This document shows positions 1 through 9,182 of a stretch of DNA of 64,000 bases, piece by piece. Positions within the stretch are counted from its first letter, which is position 1; each line of letters starts with the position of its first letter. The stretch lies in contig NZ_QBUD01000005.1 of NCBI RefSeq assembly GCF_003058085.1, positions 1-64,000 of the forward strand. The letters are read 5' to 3'. A model generated the notes under the pieces. The model had not been told where the DNA came from. It made no database searches and saw only the letters and a list, made by a program, of their open reading frames with translations. The position numbers were made by a program, and so were the translations under genes. The DNA is from Yoonia sediminilitoris (GTDB lineage: Bacteria > Pseudomonadota > Alphaproteobacteria > Rhodobacterales > Rhodobacteraceae).

Positions 1-95
1 ATCGCTGCTGTCAATGTCGTCTTGCCGTGGTCAACGTGGCCGATTGTGCCGATGTTCACGTGCGGTTTGTTACGTTCAAACTTTGCCTTAGCCAT
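1..95 (-). CDS. tuf: Elongation factor Tu, N-terminal fragment (runs off the left edge)
   Basis: Only the first 31 codons lie in the window. They read [20 protein letters not shown] followed by VDHGKTT, the EF-Tu start with its GTP-binding P-loop (GHVDHGKT). EF-Tu delivers aminoacyl-tRNA to the ribosome. The ATG at 95 is preceded on the minus strand by an AAGG-containing sequence. Whether this is the fusA-linked or the secE-linked copy cannot be told from here. Confidence 0.95.
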   Translation of the reverse strand, partial: MAKAKFERNKPHVNIGTIGHVDHGKTTLTAA

Positions 96-193
96 ATCAA
101 AAGGGCCCTTACTTTTGCGGGGCCATAATGGCCCGTTTCAACATCGCGGGCGATGTATTTGCAAACTGCCGGGAAATCAAGGGAATTGCGCGC

Positions 194-1831
194 CTATCCG
201 TCTGCAATCCCGGAAAAAATATCATACTGCGGTTTGTAGATATTGCTGCGCATGCCAAAGGCCCCCATCACGCTGTGAAACGGAAAATCATGGGGGAAGC
301 TGACATCGCGCATGATCGTTTCTTTTGTCACCCCGTGGCTTTGCGTAAACCCCTTTGACATCCAGACGAGGAATGGCACCCGCCGCTGCTGATCGGGCGC
401 GATGGCAGGCGGTGTGCCATGCAGATACAGCCCGCCTTCGCCCAGCGACTGGCCATGATCGGACACATAGATCAGCACGCTGTCGGTATCGGGTAGGGAT
501 TCGAGCTGGGCGATCAAATCCGCAATCAGAAAATCACTGTAACGCAGTGTATTGTCATAGGCGTTATAAAGCGCCTCCTGGCTGCAATCACTCACTTGCA
601 CGGTTTCACAAATGGGCTGGAAATGGGCAAATTCCGGCGGGTACTTCTTGAAGTAGCTGGGTCCGTGGCTGCCGGTTTGGTGCAGACCAATGAATATGCG
701 CTCCGCATCTGACTTGGCAATCAGGTCAGCGACCCCCCAATTCAGCGCCGCATCATAGGCACCATCGGGGCAATCGTCGCCCGCACAATCGGCAACAATT
801 TCACGGGCACGCTGGTACTGCGTGACCTCAAGAGGTGGCGGGCCACTGTTGTTGCTGCGCCAGACCGTTTCAACACCGTGGCGGGTCAGATAGGTCGGCA
901 AGGGCTCTTGCACGGTCCGGGCAGAGGCATCGCGCCCTTCATGGGTCAGGATGCAGGCAGCCGATCCGATGGTATAGGTGGCGCAGGACAAGCCCGCAGG
1001 CAAAGCTACCAGATCGGTCTGCATGGTAAAGGGGTTGGTGTCACGGTCATAACCGTAAAGGGCGAAATTATCGGCGCGGGCGGCTTCACCAAGCACCAAA
1101 ATCACCGCCTGTTTCCGGCCATTTTTATTTTCGGCAAAGGTGGCGTCCGGCAGCCGGATCACCTCACGGTTACGCAGGGCATATCTGTTCAGATACCGCC
1201 CGCTGTTCACAACATAGGACCACGGCAAGATCCGCGCGCCCATGCGTGTGGCGTGGGCATCATACCACAGCCACGTAAAAGAAGTGGCCACCAGAAACGC
1301 CAGAAGCAGCGCAAATACCCCAACCGAAGATACCAATCCAACCACCCAACGCGGCTTGACCAGCTTGACCCAGAACAGCAGAAGGCCCGGCAGCAGACCA
1401 AGGCCGCCAAGGTACACAAAGATCGACCAATGCAGCAAGTTCGACGTCTCGCGGCTGTCTGTGTTGAGGATATTGGCAATCATCGAGAGATCGATCTCGA
1501 TCCCGTAGGTGTTCATGAAATAAAGGGCGGCGGCGTTTGTCAGCATCAGCAAGGTGCTGATCAGCTTGAACAGCAACTGCGACAGTGTGCCGATGAGCAT
1601 CAGAAAGCTCGCCAGCAGGCAAAACTGCAGCATTTGCAGCGACGTGATCTGGATGAACCCGCCAAAGCCCGGCGCACTCACTGAATTGGCATATCGTAAA
1701 AGCGGCCCTTGAAACGCCAGCAGGTGCAGCAGGCAAACCAAGGCAACCGCCGTAAAAAGATGCAGTGTGGGACGCGATCGAAACAAGAGTGTACCGCCTG
1801 TTATTTCCTTCGGAGAGAGCAGTGGATGCAT
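194..1831 (-). CDS. eptA: Lipid A phosphoethanolamine transferase (EptA/MCR family)
   Basis: Inner-membrane enzyme predicted to move phosphoethanolamine from phosphatidylethanolamine onto lipid A or a related glycolipid. About five hydrophobic helices fill residues 20-190, followed by a periplasmic sulfatase-fold domain. The domain shows VLGEAARADN (metal-site Glu), SCATYTIGSAAC with the nucleophile Thr at 287 between two cysteines, TGSHGPSYFKKYP, and VSDHGQSLGEGG with the metal Asp-His. I chose the ATG at 1831 because it puts the Thr close to MCR-1 Thr285; an upstream ATG at 1891 would leave only 17 bases to the divergent gene at 1909. The length of 545 aa is normal. The exact acceptor lipid cannot be read from sequence. 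Confidence 0.88.
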   Translation of the reverse strand: MHPLLSPKEITGGTLLFRSRPTLHLFTAVALVCLLHLLAFQGPLLRYANSVSAPGFGGFIQITSLQMLQFCLLASFLMLIGTLSQLLFKLISTLLMLTNAAALYFMNTYGIEIDLSMIANILNTDSRETSNLLHWSIFVYLGGLGLLPGLLLFWVKLVKPRWVVGLVSSVGVFALLLAFLVATSFTWLWYDAHATRMGARILPWSYVVNSGRYLNRYALRNREVIRLPDATFAENKNGRKQAVILVLGEAARADNFALYGYDRDTNPFTMQTDLVALPAGLSCATYTIGSAACILTHEGRDASARTVQEPLPTYLTRHGVETVWRSNNSGPPPLEVTQYQRAREIVADCAGDDCPDGAYDAALNWGVADLIAKSDAERIFIGLHQTGSHGPSYFKKYPPEFAHFQPICETVQVSDCSQEALYNAYDNTLRYSDFLIADLIAQLESLPDTDSVLIYVSDHGQSLGEGGLYLHGTPPAIAPDQQRRVPFLVWMSKGFTQSHGVTKETIMRDVSFPHDFPFHSVMGAFGMRSNIYKPQYDIFSGIADG

Positions 1832-1908
1832 ATGGTCCGGCGGCCTGCAAGACAAGATGCGTCTGCTGACATATGATGACCGCAAAGCCAATTTGAAAGG
1901 AGTACATT

Positions 1909-2280
1909 ATGAAACTGGGCGCATTTTCAATCAGCCTGAACGTCAAGGACATTGCAGTATCCCGTGACTTCTATGGAAAACTGGGGTTTGAGCCATTTGG
2001 CGGTGACGCAGCTCAAGGATGGCTGATGCTGCGCAATGGTGAAACGGTCATCGGCTTGTTTGGCGGATTTCTGCAAGCCAATACACTGACGTTCAACCCC
2101 GGCTGGGATCAGAATGCGCAGAACCTCGAGGAATTCGAAGACGTGCGCGACATCCAGAAACGCCTCAAGGCGCAAGGGGTCGCGTTCTTTACCGAGGCTG
2201 ACGAAACGACCAGCGGGCCCGCCAGTTTTGTGGTCATCGATCCTGACGGGAACCCGATCTTGGTGGATCAACATCGCTGA
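1909..2280 (+). CDS. VOC (glyoxalase/bleomycin-resistance fold) protein
   Basis: A 123-residue single-domain protein of the vicinal-oxygen-chelate superfamily. It begins MKLGAFSISLNVKDIAVSRD, the usual first beta-alpha unit (LNVKDIAVSRDFYGKLGF), and ends with FVVIDPDGNPILVDQH, the usual last strand. A strong AAAGGAG Shine-Dalgarno sits seven bases before the ATG. Such proteins bind metal and act as dioxygenases, isomerases or drug-binding proteins; nothing here fixes the substrate. It is divergent from eptA. Confidence 0.85.
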   Translation: MKLGAFSISLNVKDIAVSRDFYGKLGFEPFGGDAAQGWLMLRNGETVIGLFGGFLQANTLTFNPGWDQNAQNLEEFEDVRDIQKRLKAQGVAFFTEADETTSGPASFVVIDPDGNPILVDQHR

Positions 2281-2420
2281 AACCGGGCAAGCATGTCCCG
2301 CCAGACCATATCCAAAAATCAGGATTTACACGGTGCGTTGCCATGCAATAGCCTAAAGCCATTCCGTTTTTAACATGCCCAGCTGTACTGTAATCCATTT
2401 GTGACAAAAGAGGTCTTGTG

Positions 2421-3650
2421 ATGAGCAGACGCCGTTCCGTAGCGACCAAGCCGCCGCAACACGTCCCACATCGGCCCGCACCCCGGCGAACCGACAGCGC
2501 CCCGCATTCTTCTGAAATGCCCCGTGCGCTGGCCCATTTCCAAAGGCTTGCCAATGACAGCGGACCGGTGCAGCGGCTCCGGTCGCTTCAGCAATCCGCT
2601 AGTGAGGGCGGGCCGATCCAGCGTGTATTGGGTTATAATCAGGCCATCGCAAAGGCCGACGTCGCCAATGTTTCCAAACTCGCGCACAAAGTATGGCTGC
2701 TGGAAGGTCCGCAAGTACAGGGGAATGCACCGTCGGTCGTGATCAAGCTGGAACTCAGGGTCAGCCAAGGCGAAGCAATGACTGATTTTCGCGCGCGCGA
2801 GGGCATCACCCGCGAGATGGGCGCAATGGTTTTGGACGGTGTACCCGGCGCGAACCCCGCCAGCGCCAATGATCTGGCCGTCATCGGGACACTGGACAAT
2901 GCAAACTGCCTGAACGTACAAGCGCAAAACGAACTGGCCGAATTAAAGGCTGAGTTGAATGGCCAGAATGCGGCGCAAACTGTGGTCATCAAGGTCGCCA
3001 AAGTTGCCAATATCCCCAAGTCGGTGGGGGATCAGATTTTTGAGGCCAAACAGCAAATGCAAGCCAATCTGTCAAAGGGCGGCAAGGTCAAATCTGTTGG
3101 CAACACCGCAGCGGGCGTCAACGCGGTTGCCAGAAACATCCTGCAATTGCCGGTCGCGACCAGCCTGGGAAAGATGGCCGCCTTTGATTTGATCGTTGGC
3201 AACTTTGACCGCTTCAGCCACGACGGAACGATCAATATTCAGAACCTTGAGGTATTTGGCAATCAGGCATTGGGATTGGACAACCTTAACCCCTACGGCG
3301 CCATCCGGGGCATTGACCCCGGCAATCAGGGGGCCGGGGTGGTAACGTTGCCTTGGCCGGGTGGGTCGATTGTCACCGACACCAGCAAAATTAACGTCTA
3401 CGCAAAACGCATTCAGGGTGACATTCTCAAATCGGTCGACCTTTTTGGTGCGGTCGCGGATGAGTTGGGGCCAACCGGGCTGGCCACTTGGCAGATCACC
3501 TTCATCAATGGGCTGATCGCGGCGATCCGAACGCTCAAACACCACGAGACGAGCTTGCGTCAGCGCTTGGTGCAGCAGGCAGGATCTGCCGAAGACCGAC
3601 AAGCCTGGACGATCATGGCTGATCGTCTGGCCCAAATTCCCAAGATGTAA
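2421..3650 (+). CDS. Kinase-like protein with an eCIS-cargo-like N-terminal leader
   Basis: 409 aa, not matched with certainty to a named family. Residues 1-30 are basic and Pro-rich. Residues 33-70 carry ALAHFQRLANDSGPVQRLRS then LQQSASEGGPIQR. This resembles the RLA..S..V..L..LQ..A....VQR segments of proteins associated with extracellular contractile injection systems (eCIS). The rest looks like a PI3K/actin-fragmin-kinase type fold: VVIKLEL with a possible ATP-binding Lys at 109, LIVGNFDRFSHDGTINIQN as catalytic loop (Asp263, Asn275), and GLDN (Asp287) in the DFG position. An ATG at 2421 is preferred over the in-frame GTG at 2418 because AGAGG lies seven bases before it. No other eCIS gene is nearby. 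It could be an injected effector kinase or a relic; function is inferred. Confidence 0.6.
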   Translation: MSRRRSVATKPPQHVPHRPAPRRTDSAPHSSEMPRALAHFQRLANDSGPVQRLRSLQQSASEGGPIQRVLGYNQAIAKADVANVSKLAHKVWLLEGPQVQGNAPSVVIKLELRVSQGEAMTDFRAREGITREMGAMVLDGVPGANPASANDLAVIGTLDNANCLNVQAQNELAELKAELNGQNAAQTVVIKVAKVANIPKSVGDQIFEAKQQMQANLSKGGKVKSVGNTAAGVNAVARNILQLPVATSLGKMAAFDLIVGNFDRFSHDGTINIQNLEVFGNQALGLDNLNPYGAIRGIDPGNQGAGVVTLPWPGGSIVTDTSKINVYAKRIQGDILKSVDLFGAVADELGPTGLATWQITFINGLIAAIRTLKHHETSLRQRLVQQAGSAEDRQAWTIMADRLAQIPKM

Positions 3651-3675
3651 GGGGCAGGGTCTTAGACCTGCCCCC
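3651..3675. terminator. Hairpin between convergent genes
   Basis: GGGGCAGGGTC-TTA-GACCTGCCCC forms a GC-rich stem with one bulged G directly after the stop codon at 3650. It lies between the convergent kinase-like gene and the phoX-like gene, so it can serve both strands. No strong U-run follows on either side, so intrinsic termination is likely but not certain. Confidence 0.5.
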
Positions 3676-3689
3676 ACTATGCCTTAGTT

Positions 3690-5570
3690 TCAGCCAACCA
3701 TCGCGTTGTCGTCGCGCTTGACCGCAACGATGGTTGAACGTGGCAACATGCCTTCACCATCAGGGAAGGGTGCGCCCGGATGCTGGATACCAACAAACAT
3801 TGTCCGGCGATCCGCGGACCACGTCAGACCCGTCACTTCAGACCCTTTGGGTCCTGTCAGGAACCGCTCGATCTGGCCGGTGGCCGGATCGCCCGCAAGC
3901 ATCTGGTTGTTGCCCATTCCGGCAAACCCTTCTTCGTTGCTGTCGTTCCCGTCGGTTTGAATCCACAGCAAACCGGTACTGTCAAACTGCATCCCGTCGG
4001 GCGAGTTGAACAGATTGCCCGCATTCACATTGGACGATCCGCCATATGCGTCATCATGCACCGTGGGGTTGCCCGCCATGACATAAAGGTCCCATGTAAG
4101 GGTGTCCGTTCCATGGTCATCATTGCTGGGATACCAGCGCACGATCTGGCCATAGTTGTTTTCATTGCGCGGGTTCGGACCGTTGGCCGATGTGTCATCA
4201 CCGCCCGCGTTGGGCTTGACCCCGCGATTTCGGTTGTTGGTCAGGCAGCAGTACCCTTCAGCCGCAACCGGATTGACCGCAACCCATTCGGGCCGATCCA
4301 TCGTCGTGGCCCCAACGGCAGAGGCCGCATCACGGCTGAAGATCGCGATTTCTGCTGCGTCCATGCCAGTGGCTTCTGGTGTGAGCGCCACCCATTGACC
4401 GGTCAGATCATTGTTGAATTTGGCCACATATAGCTGACCGTCATCGAGCAGGGCCGATGTGGGACCGCCGGGGGTATAGACCCCGTTCGAAACGTATTTA
4501 TACATAAATTCGCCCCGTTCATCATCGCCCATATAGACGACAACGCGGCCATCGGGAGCAATAACAGCGGCGGCATTCTCGTGTTTGAAGCGGCCCAAAG
4601 CGGTGTGCTTGATTGGCGTGGATGTCGGGTCCGAAGGGTCGATTTCGACGATATAGCCAAAGCGGTGCGGCTCGTTCGGGTTTTGAGAAACATCAAACCG
4701 CGCATCGAACTTTTCATAGCCATAACGCCCCTCTTTGCCGATCCCGTACCGGGCGTAGTCGGCGGGCAATTCAAAGTCCGGATCAGACGATCCGAAATAG
4801 CCGTTAAAGTTCTCTTCGCAGGTCAGATAGGTGCCCCAAGGGGTCTTGCCTGCACCACAGTTGTTCATGGTGCCCAGCGCTGTTGTGCCCGCAGGATCGG
4901 CAGCGGTCTGCATCAGCGGATGCCCGGCGGCGGGACCTGCAATGGTCATCGGCGTGTTGTGGGTGATACGGCGGTTGAGGTCGCTATCTACCACAACGCC
5001 CCAGCCATCCGGCCCTTCGGCGACTTCCATGACCGTCACACCCTGCATGTTTTGCAGGGTCAGCACGTCGTCTGCGCTGGTTGTTTCGCCACCGCTTGCG
5101 GGCAGGTTTACCTTGGTGTTCACATACTCATGGTTCACCGCAATCACCTGACGGGCGCCGACAACGAACAGTTCCATCCCGTCGGTGTTTTCACCAAACA
5201 CACGGTCAGAGCTGCCAACGCTGACACCATTTTCCTGGCTCAGCGGTTCAGCATCGGAAAACAGCGGATCGCCCCAGCTGATCAGCGCCTGCCAGCTATA
5301 ACCGTCAGGCACGTGCACGGTGCCATCGGTCTGGATCGGAATCGGCGTGAACCCGAAACGGCTGACGGTCTGTGCCTCGGCCGAGGTGCCGGACAATAGC
5401 CCCGACCCCATGACAGCCGCGCCAGAGCCATAGGCCACAATACCGCTCAGAAATCCGCGCCGCGAAATTGCGGCTTCAACGACGTCATCAAATGCGACAG
5501 ATTCCGCCGCTGGTCGTTGCAATTCGTCCCAGTCGTCCCATGACAGGTCAGTTGTATCAATATCTTTCAT
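3690..5570 (-). CDS. phoX: PhoX-type (DUF839) Tat-exported phosphatase
   Basis: 626 aa. PhoX enzymes are periplasmic Ca/Fe-dependent alkaline phosphatases that release phosphate from organic esters. The N-terminus carries a twin-arginine motif SRRGFLSG near residue 36, then a hydrophobic stretch and an Ala-rich cleavage region (TSAEA). The body shows PhoX-like features: MNNCGAGKTPWGTYLTCEEN, ENAAAVIAPDGRVVVYMGDD, and a late IQTDGNDSNEEG. GGAGG precedes the ATG by about nine bases. A candidate PHO box lies 54-71 bases upstream of the start codon. The general family is firm; phosphatase activity is inferred from the family. Confidence 0.85.
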   Translation of the reverse strand: MKDIDTTDLSWDDWDELQRPAAESVAFDDVVEAAISRRGFLSGIVAYGSGAAVMGSGLLSGTSAEAQTVSRFGFTPIPIQTDGTVHVPDGYSWQALISWGDPLFSDAEPLSQENGVSVGSSDRVFGENTDGMELFVVGARQVIAVNHEYVNTKVNLPASGGETTSADDVLTLQNMQGVTVMEVAEGPDGWGVVVDSDLNRRITHNTPMTIAGPAAGHPLMQTAADPAGTTALGTMNNCGAGKTPWGTYLTCEENFNGYFGSSDPDFELPADYARYGIGKEGRYGYEKFDARFDVSQNPNEPHRFGYIVEIDPSDPTSTPIKHTALGRFKHENAAAVIAPDGRVVVYMGDDERGEFMYKYVSNGVYTPGGPTSALLDDGQLYVAKFNNDLTGQWVALTPEATGMDAAEIAIFSRDAASAVGATTMDRPEWVAVNPVAAEGYCCLTNNRNRGVKPNAGGDDTSANGPNPRNENNYGQIVRWYPSNDDHGTDTLTWDLYVMAGNPTVHDDAYGGSSNVNAGNLFNSPDGMQFDSTGLLWIQTDGNDSNEEGFAGMGNNQMLAGDPATGQIERFLTGPKGSEVTGLTWSADRRTMFVGIQHPGAPFPDGEGMLPRSTIVAVKRDDNAMVG

Positions 5571-6164
5571 GTTGCTAGCCCTCCGCTTGCGTTACGACAC
5601 TTTGCGACCCATAGGCGTGGCAATTAACAGGTTTGTGACAACAGGGTTGCTGCGTCAATTTCCCTGCCCCAACGACAAGGAAATCCCTCATCGCCTGGCA
5701 CATCAGGTCGCCCGGTGGCCTTGCGCCACCTTCGGCTGCGTACATTAAACCCGCTGCATACCAAGAAACATTGGGGCACCCCCGCCAGAAGACAGAAACA
5801 ACCAAACGCTTTTCCAGACAGTTGCGTTCATGCAAGCACTCAAACCACTGGCGCTGCGGGCATCACCCCCCTGATCTTGCCGGGCGGCATATCAACCGCT
5901 TAGCAAAACCAAACACCGAAAAACGGCATTCAAAACCACAGCATGTCCATTCTGCGACAAATTCAACCATTGGTAAAGCGCCATGGCCGCACGATCAGAT
6001 GCACAACCTCATTTCCGGCTAATCCAGCAAGCCGCTATAGGCACCTACGTTGCGGTATGCGCGCTGACCAAATCAGCGCACGCATCACCGAGCGCCAGAA
6101 CGCCGAGGGCAACATGTTTGGCCATAACTTACTGAAACAGCCGCAGGTTGGCGCGCCCGCCTAT
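5571..6164. other. Intergenic region between parC and phoX, no convincing gene
   Basis: About 594 bases with no supported gene. It contains the PHO box at 5624-5641 and a perfect 7-bp hairpin (GCGCTGA-CCAAA-TCAGCGC) at 6061-6079, about 86 bases beyond the parC stop. The hairpin has no U-run. Short open frames here lack good ribosome sites and protein-like composition. Confidence 0.5.
5624..5641 (-). promoter_or_regulatory. Candidate PHO box upstream of phoX
   Basis: Read on the minus strand the site is TTGTCAC-AAAC-CTGTTAA. This is two 7-base direct half-sites spaced by 4 bases, each matching 5 of 7 positions of the PhoB half-site CTGTCAT. It ends 53 bases before the phoX-like ATG at 5570. 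Spacing, orientation and target gene all fit PhoB control under phosphate starvation. Confidence 0.55.
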
Positions 6165-8468
6165 CTAATTGAATTTGTTGTCGCGCGGGAAGCCGCGCGG
6201 CGCCATCCGGCCAGCGCTGGCGCGCTTGCCTTTCCATTCGTCCAGATCGGTCTGGGTGCGGGTGCGCCCTGCGGGGTCGAGCCAGCTTAGCCCTGCCTCC
6301 AACACAAAGGTCGTCACATCGGACATGCCACCGTCTTTATATTTTTGCAGCCGAACGCCCTTGCCGCGCCCCATCTCGGGCAATTCATCCAGCGGGAACA
6401 CCAGCACTTTGCGGTTTTCACCCACAACGGCCACATGATCCCCTTTGATCCGCTGGCAAACCCGTGCTGCACCGCTGCCCACATTCAAGACCTGTTTGCC
6501 GCTTCGGGTCTGGGCGACAATATCATCCTCGGGCACGACAAAACCGTTGCCCTCGGCAGAGGCCACGAGGATTTTTGACCCTGGCTTGTGAATCAGAATA
6601 TCGATGATCTCTGCCTCGTTCGGCAAGTCGATCATCAGACGCAACGGTTCGCCCATGCCCCGTCCGCCGGGAAGGTTCGATGCGCCTACGGTATAGAATC
6701 GCCCATTCGCCCCGAAGACCAGCAAACGATCCGTGGTTTCCGCATGGAAGATAAAGCGCGGCCCATCGCCGTCCTTGAACTTCAGTTCCCGTGTCAGGTC
6801 GATATGGCCGGTCATGGCCCGGACCCAGCCCATTTTCGAACAGACGACCGTGATCGGCTCGCGCTCGATCATCGCCTCTAGCGGGACCTCAACAACCTCT
6901 GCGGCTTCGGCAAATTGTGTGCGACGTGCACCGCCCGCGCTGCTTTTACCGAATATCTTGCGGGTTTCGCGTAGCTGTTCCGCGATTTTGGACCATTGCA
7001 GGTCATCGCTGTCGAGCAAATCCTCGATCCCGGCGCGTTCTTCCATCAGCGCATCACGCTCGGCGATTAGTTCCATTTCCTCAAGCCGGCGCAGGCTGCG
7101 CAGACGCATGTTCAGAATCGCCTCGGCCTGCACCTCTGACAGGGTGACTTCGCCGTCGGTATCCAATGGCGGGCGATAGTCGGCCTCGGACGTGGCGCGG
7201 ACATGATCCTTGGACCAATCCTCCCTCATCAGCGCCTGCTTGGGGTCGTCGTCATAGCGGATGATGTCGATCACACGGTCCAGATGCAGGAAGGCAATGA
7301 TGAACCCTTCCAGCACTTCAAGACGGTGATCGATCTTTTCCAACCGGTATCTGCTACGCCGGACCAGTACATCGCGGCGATGGTCAAGGAACGCGCGCAA
7401 CACTTCCTTGAGCGAGCAAACCTTGGGCGTCAGCCCATCAATCAGCACGTTCATGTTCAGGCTGAAGCGGGTCTCTAGGTCGGAATTGCGGAACAGCATC
7501 CCCATCATGACCTCGGGATCGACGGTCTTGGCGCGAGGTTCCAGCACCACGCGGATGTCATCCGCAGATTCGTCTCGCACATCAGCCAGCAGCGGGACCT
7601 TTTTGGTCTGAATAACCTCGGCCAGTTTTTCGATAAGCTTGGATTTCTGGACCTGATAGGGGATTTCAGTGACAACGACCTGCCATTGACCACGGCCCAG
7701 ATCCTCAACCTCCCACTTCGCGCGCAGGCGGAAGGCGCCGCGCCCGGTGCGGTAGGCTTCGATGATGTTTTCGCGCGGCTCGACAATTGTACCACCCGTC
7801 GGGAAGTCAGGGCCGGGAATGATGTCGATCAAAGTCTCGTCGCGGGCATTGGGCGCCTTGATCAGATGCAGGCAGGCGTCGATCAATTCATGCAGGTTGT
7901 GCGGCGGGATGTTCGTGGCCATGCCCACGGCAATCCCGCTGGACCCATTGGCCAGCAGGTTTGGAAAGGTCGCGGGCAGCACCGATGGCTCGGTCAGGCG
8001 GCCATCATAATTGTCGCGAAAATCAACGGCATCCTCTGAAAGCCCCTCTAGCAAGGCCTCGGCGGCGGTCGTCATCCGGGCTTCTGTATAACGTGACGCT
8101 GCGGGGTTATCGCCGTCGATATTGCCAAAGTTCCCCTGCCCGTCCACCAAAGGATAGCGAACATTGAAATCCTGTGCCAGACGCGCCATCGCATCATAAA
8201 TCGCCGCGTCACCATGGGGGTGAAAGTCGCCCATCGTGTCGCCACTGATCTTGGCCGATTTCAGAAATCCGCCCGTCGGTGACAGGCGCAGGCGGCTCAT
8301 CGCGTAAAGGATACGGCGATGCACCGGTTTCAGCCCGTCGCGCGCGTCCGGCAACGCCCGGTGCATGATCGTAGACAGCGCATAGGTCAAATAGCGGTCG
8401 CCGATCGCGCGGCGCAGCGTTTCGGTTACATCGTTGGGGCCAAGGCCGCTGTCGGTATCATCATTCAT
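6165..8468 (-). CDS. parC: DNA topoisomerase IV subunit A
   Basis: 767 aa. ParC is the breakage-reunion subunit that, with ParE, decatenates daughter chromosomes. The N-terminus has [16 protein letters not shown]. The catalytic tyrosine is in [23 protein letters not shown] and a C-terminal beta-pinwheel follow. The length and the lack of a long GyrA-type tail with GyrA box favour ParC over GyrA. In the quinolone region the sequence reads [10 protein letters not shown], so the position of E. coli Ser80 is Ala and that of Glu84 is Asp. Confidence 0.93.
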   Translation of the reverse strand: MNDDTDSGLGPNDVTETLRRAIGDRYLTYALSTIMHRALPDARDGLKPVHRRILYAMSRLRLSPTGGFLKSAKISGDTMGDFHPHGDAAIYDAMARLAQDFNVRYPLVDGQGNFGNIDGDNPAASRYTEARMTTAAEALLEGLSEDAVDFRDNYDGRLTEPSVLPATFPNLLANGSSGIAVGMATNIPPHNLHELIDACLHLIKAPNARDETLIDIIPGPDFPTGGTIVEPRENIIEAYRTGRGAFRLRAKWEVEDLGRGQWQVVVTEIPYQVQKSKLIEKLAEVIQTKKVPLLADVRDESADDIRVVLEPRAKTVDPEVMMGMLFRNSDLETRFSLNMNVLIDGLTPKVCSLKEVLRAFLDHRRDVLVRRSRYRLEKIDHRLEVLEGFIIAFLHLDRVIDIIRYDDDPKQALMREDWSKDHVRATSEADYRPPLDTDGEVTLSEVQAEAILNMRLRSLRRLEEMELIAERDALMEERAGIEDLLDSDDLQWSKIAEQLRETRKIFGKSSAGGARRTQFAEAAEVVEVPLEAMIEREPITVVCSKMGWVRAMTGHIDLTRELKFKDGDGPRFIFHAETTDRLLVFGANGRFYTVGASNLPGGRGMGEPLRLMIDLPNEAEIIDILIHKPGSKILVASAEGNGFVVPEDDIVAQTRSGKQVLNVGSGAARVCQRIKGDHVAVVGENRKVLVFPLDELPEMGRGKGVRLQKYKDGGMSDVTTFVLEAGLSWLDPAGRTRTQTDLDEWKGKRASAGRMAPRGFPRDNKFN

Positions 8469-8598
8469 AGGATTGGGTTTAGCGGGGCCGGATTCCCGCG
8501 TAAAGCCGAGAAAAGTCCAGCGTTTTTGTAATAATTCAGGTATAGGTTGTGTTAATATTTGTGAATGTGATTCTTTTCAATGAGTTGGGGGCACTGCC

Positions 8599-9090
8599 AT
8601 GTCCAAGTTTATTATTTCGACCTGTCTTTTTACCTTCTGGGCATTTTACGAATTGTCCGGGGGCGCTGATTTTCAACCGCGCGAGCGGGTGATTATCGCC
8701 GCATCAACATCTTCTGCAAAAACCGAAGTACCCGTCATACAAGCGGCTTTGCCCGTTGCAGCACCGCAGCAACCCACTGCGGGCGTAACGCCCGTTGCCT
8801 ATCGGGTGATCCCGGCGCCGGACGCAGAACCTGTTATCGCACAGGTTGCTCTGGTAAGGGAAAACGTCGTGACGGCGCCTGAACCGTCCTTCGCTGATAT
8901 TCGTGTCGTCGCCGGGGACTGGGTCAATATGCGCGGCGGGCCAAGCACGCATGACATTGTACTGGACACCCTCCCGCGCGGCACACAAGCCGAAGTCATT
9001 GCCGTCAATCCCGATGGCTGGGCACAGATACGTCTGGCAGACAACGGGCAAATCGGTTGGATGGCCACGCGTTTGCTCTCTGACAGTTAA
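8599..9090 (+). CDS. Exported SH3-domain protein
   Basis: 163 aa with an N-terminal hydrophobic segment (FIISTCLFTFWAFYELSGG) that acts as signal peptide or anchor, a Pro/Ala-rich linker to about residue 98, and one bacterial SH3 domain at the C-terminus. The SH3 part reads VAGDWVNMRGGPSTHDIVLD, then GWAQIRLADNGQIGWMA. Such domains bind cell-wall material or proteins in the periplasm. GGGGG precedes the ATG. No enzymatic domain is seen. Confidence 0.8.
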   Translation: MSKFIISTCLFTFWAFYELSGGADFQPRERVIIAASTSSAKTEVPVIQAALPVAAPQQPTAGVTPVAYRVIPAPDAEPVIAQVALVRENVVTAPEPSFADIRVVAGDWVNMRGGPSTHDIVLDTLPRGTQAEVIAVNPDGWAQIRLADNGQIGWMATRLLSDS

Positions 9091-9182
9091 GGTCAGGGCC
9101 GATTAATCCTGCATCGTCAGTCTTTATCGGGCCTGACCCTAGGCGCTTGCCAGCCTGACCCGATGCGGGCAAACAGGCTGGC

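Noticed and set aside
878-1684. Long plus-strand open frame antisense to eptA
   Set aside because: It is a shadow of the phosphoethanolamine transferase gene, has no ribosome site, and its residue content (many Gln, Arg, Pro) is that of an antisense frame.
5575-5835. 86-residue minus-strand frame upstream of phoX
   Set aside because: It covers the PHO box and promoter region of phoX and looks like a chance frame.
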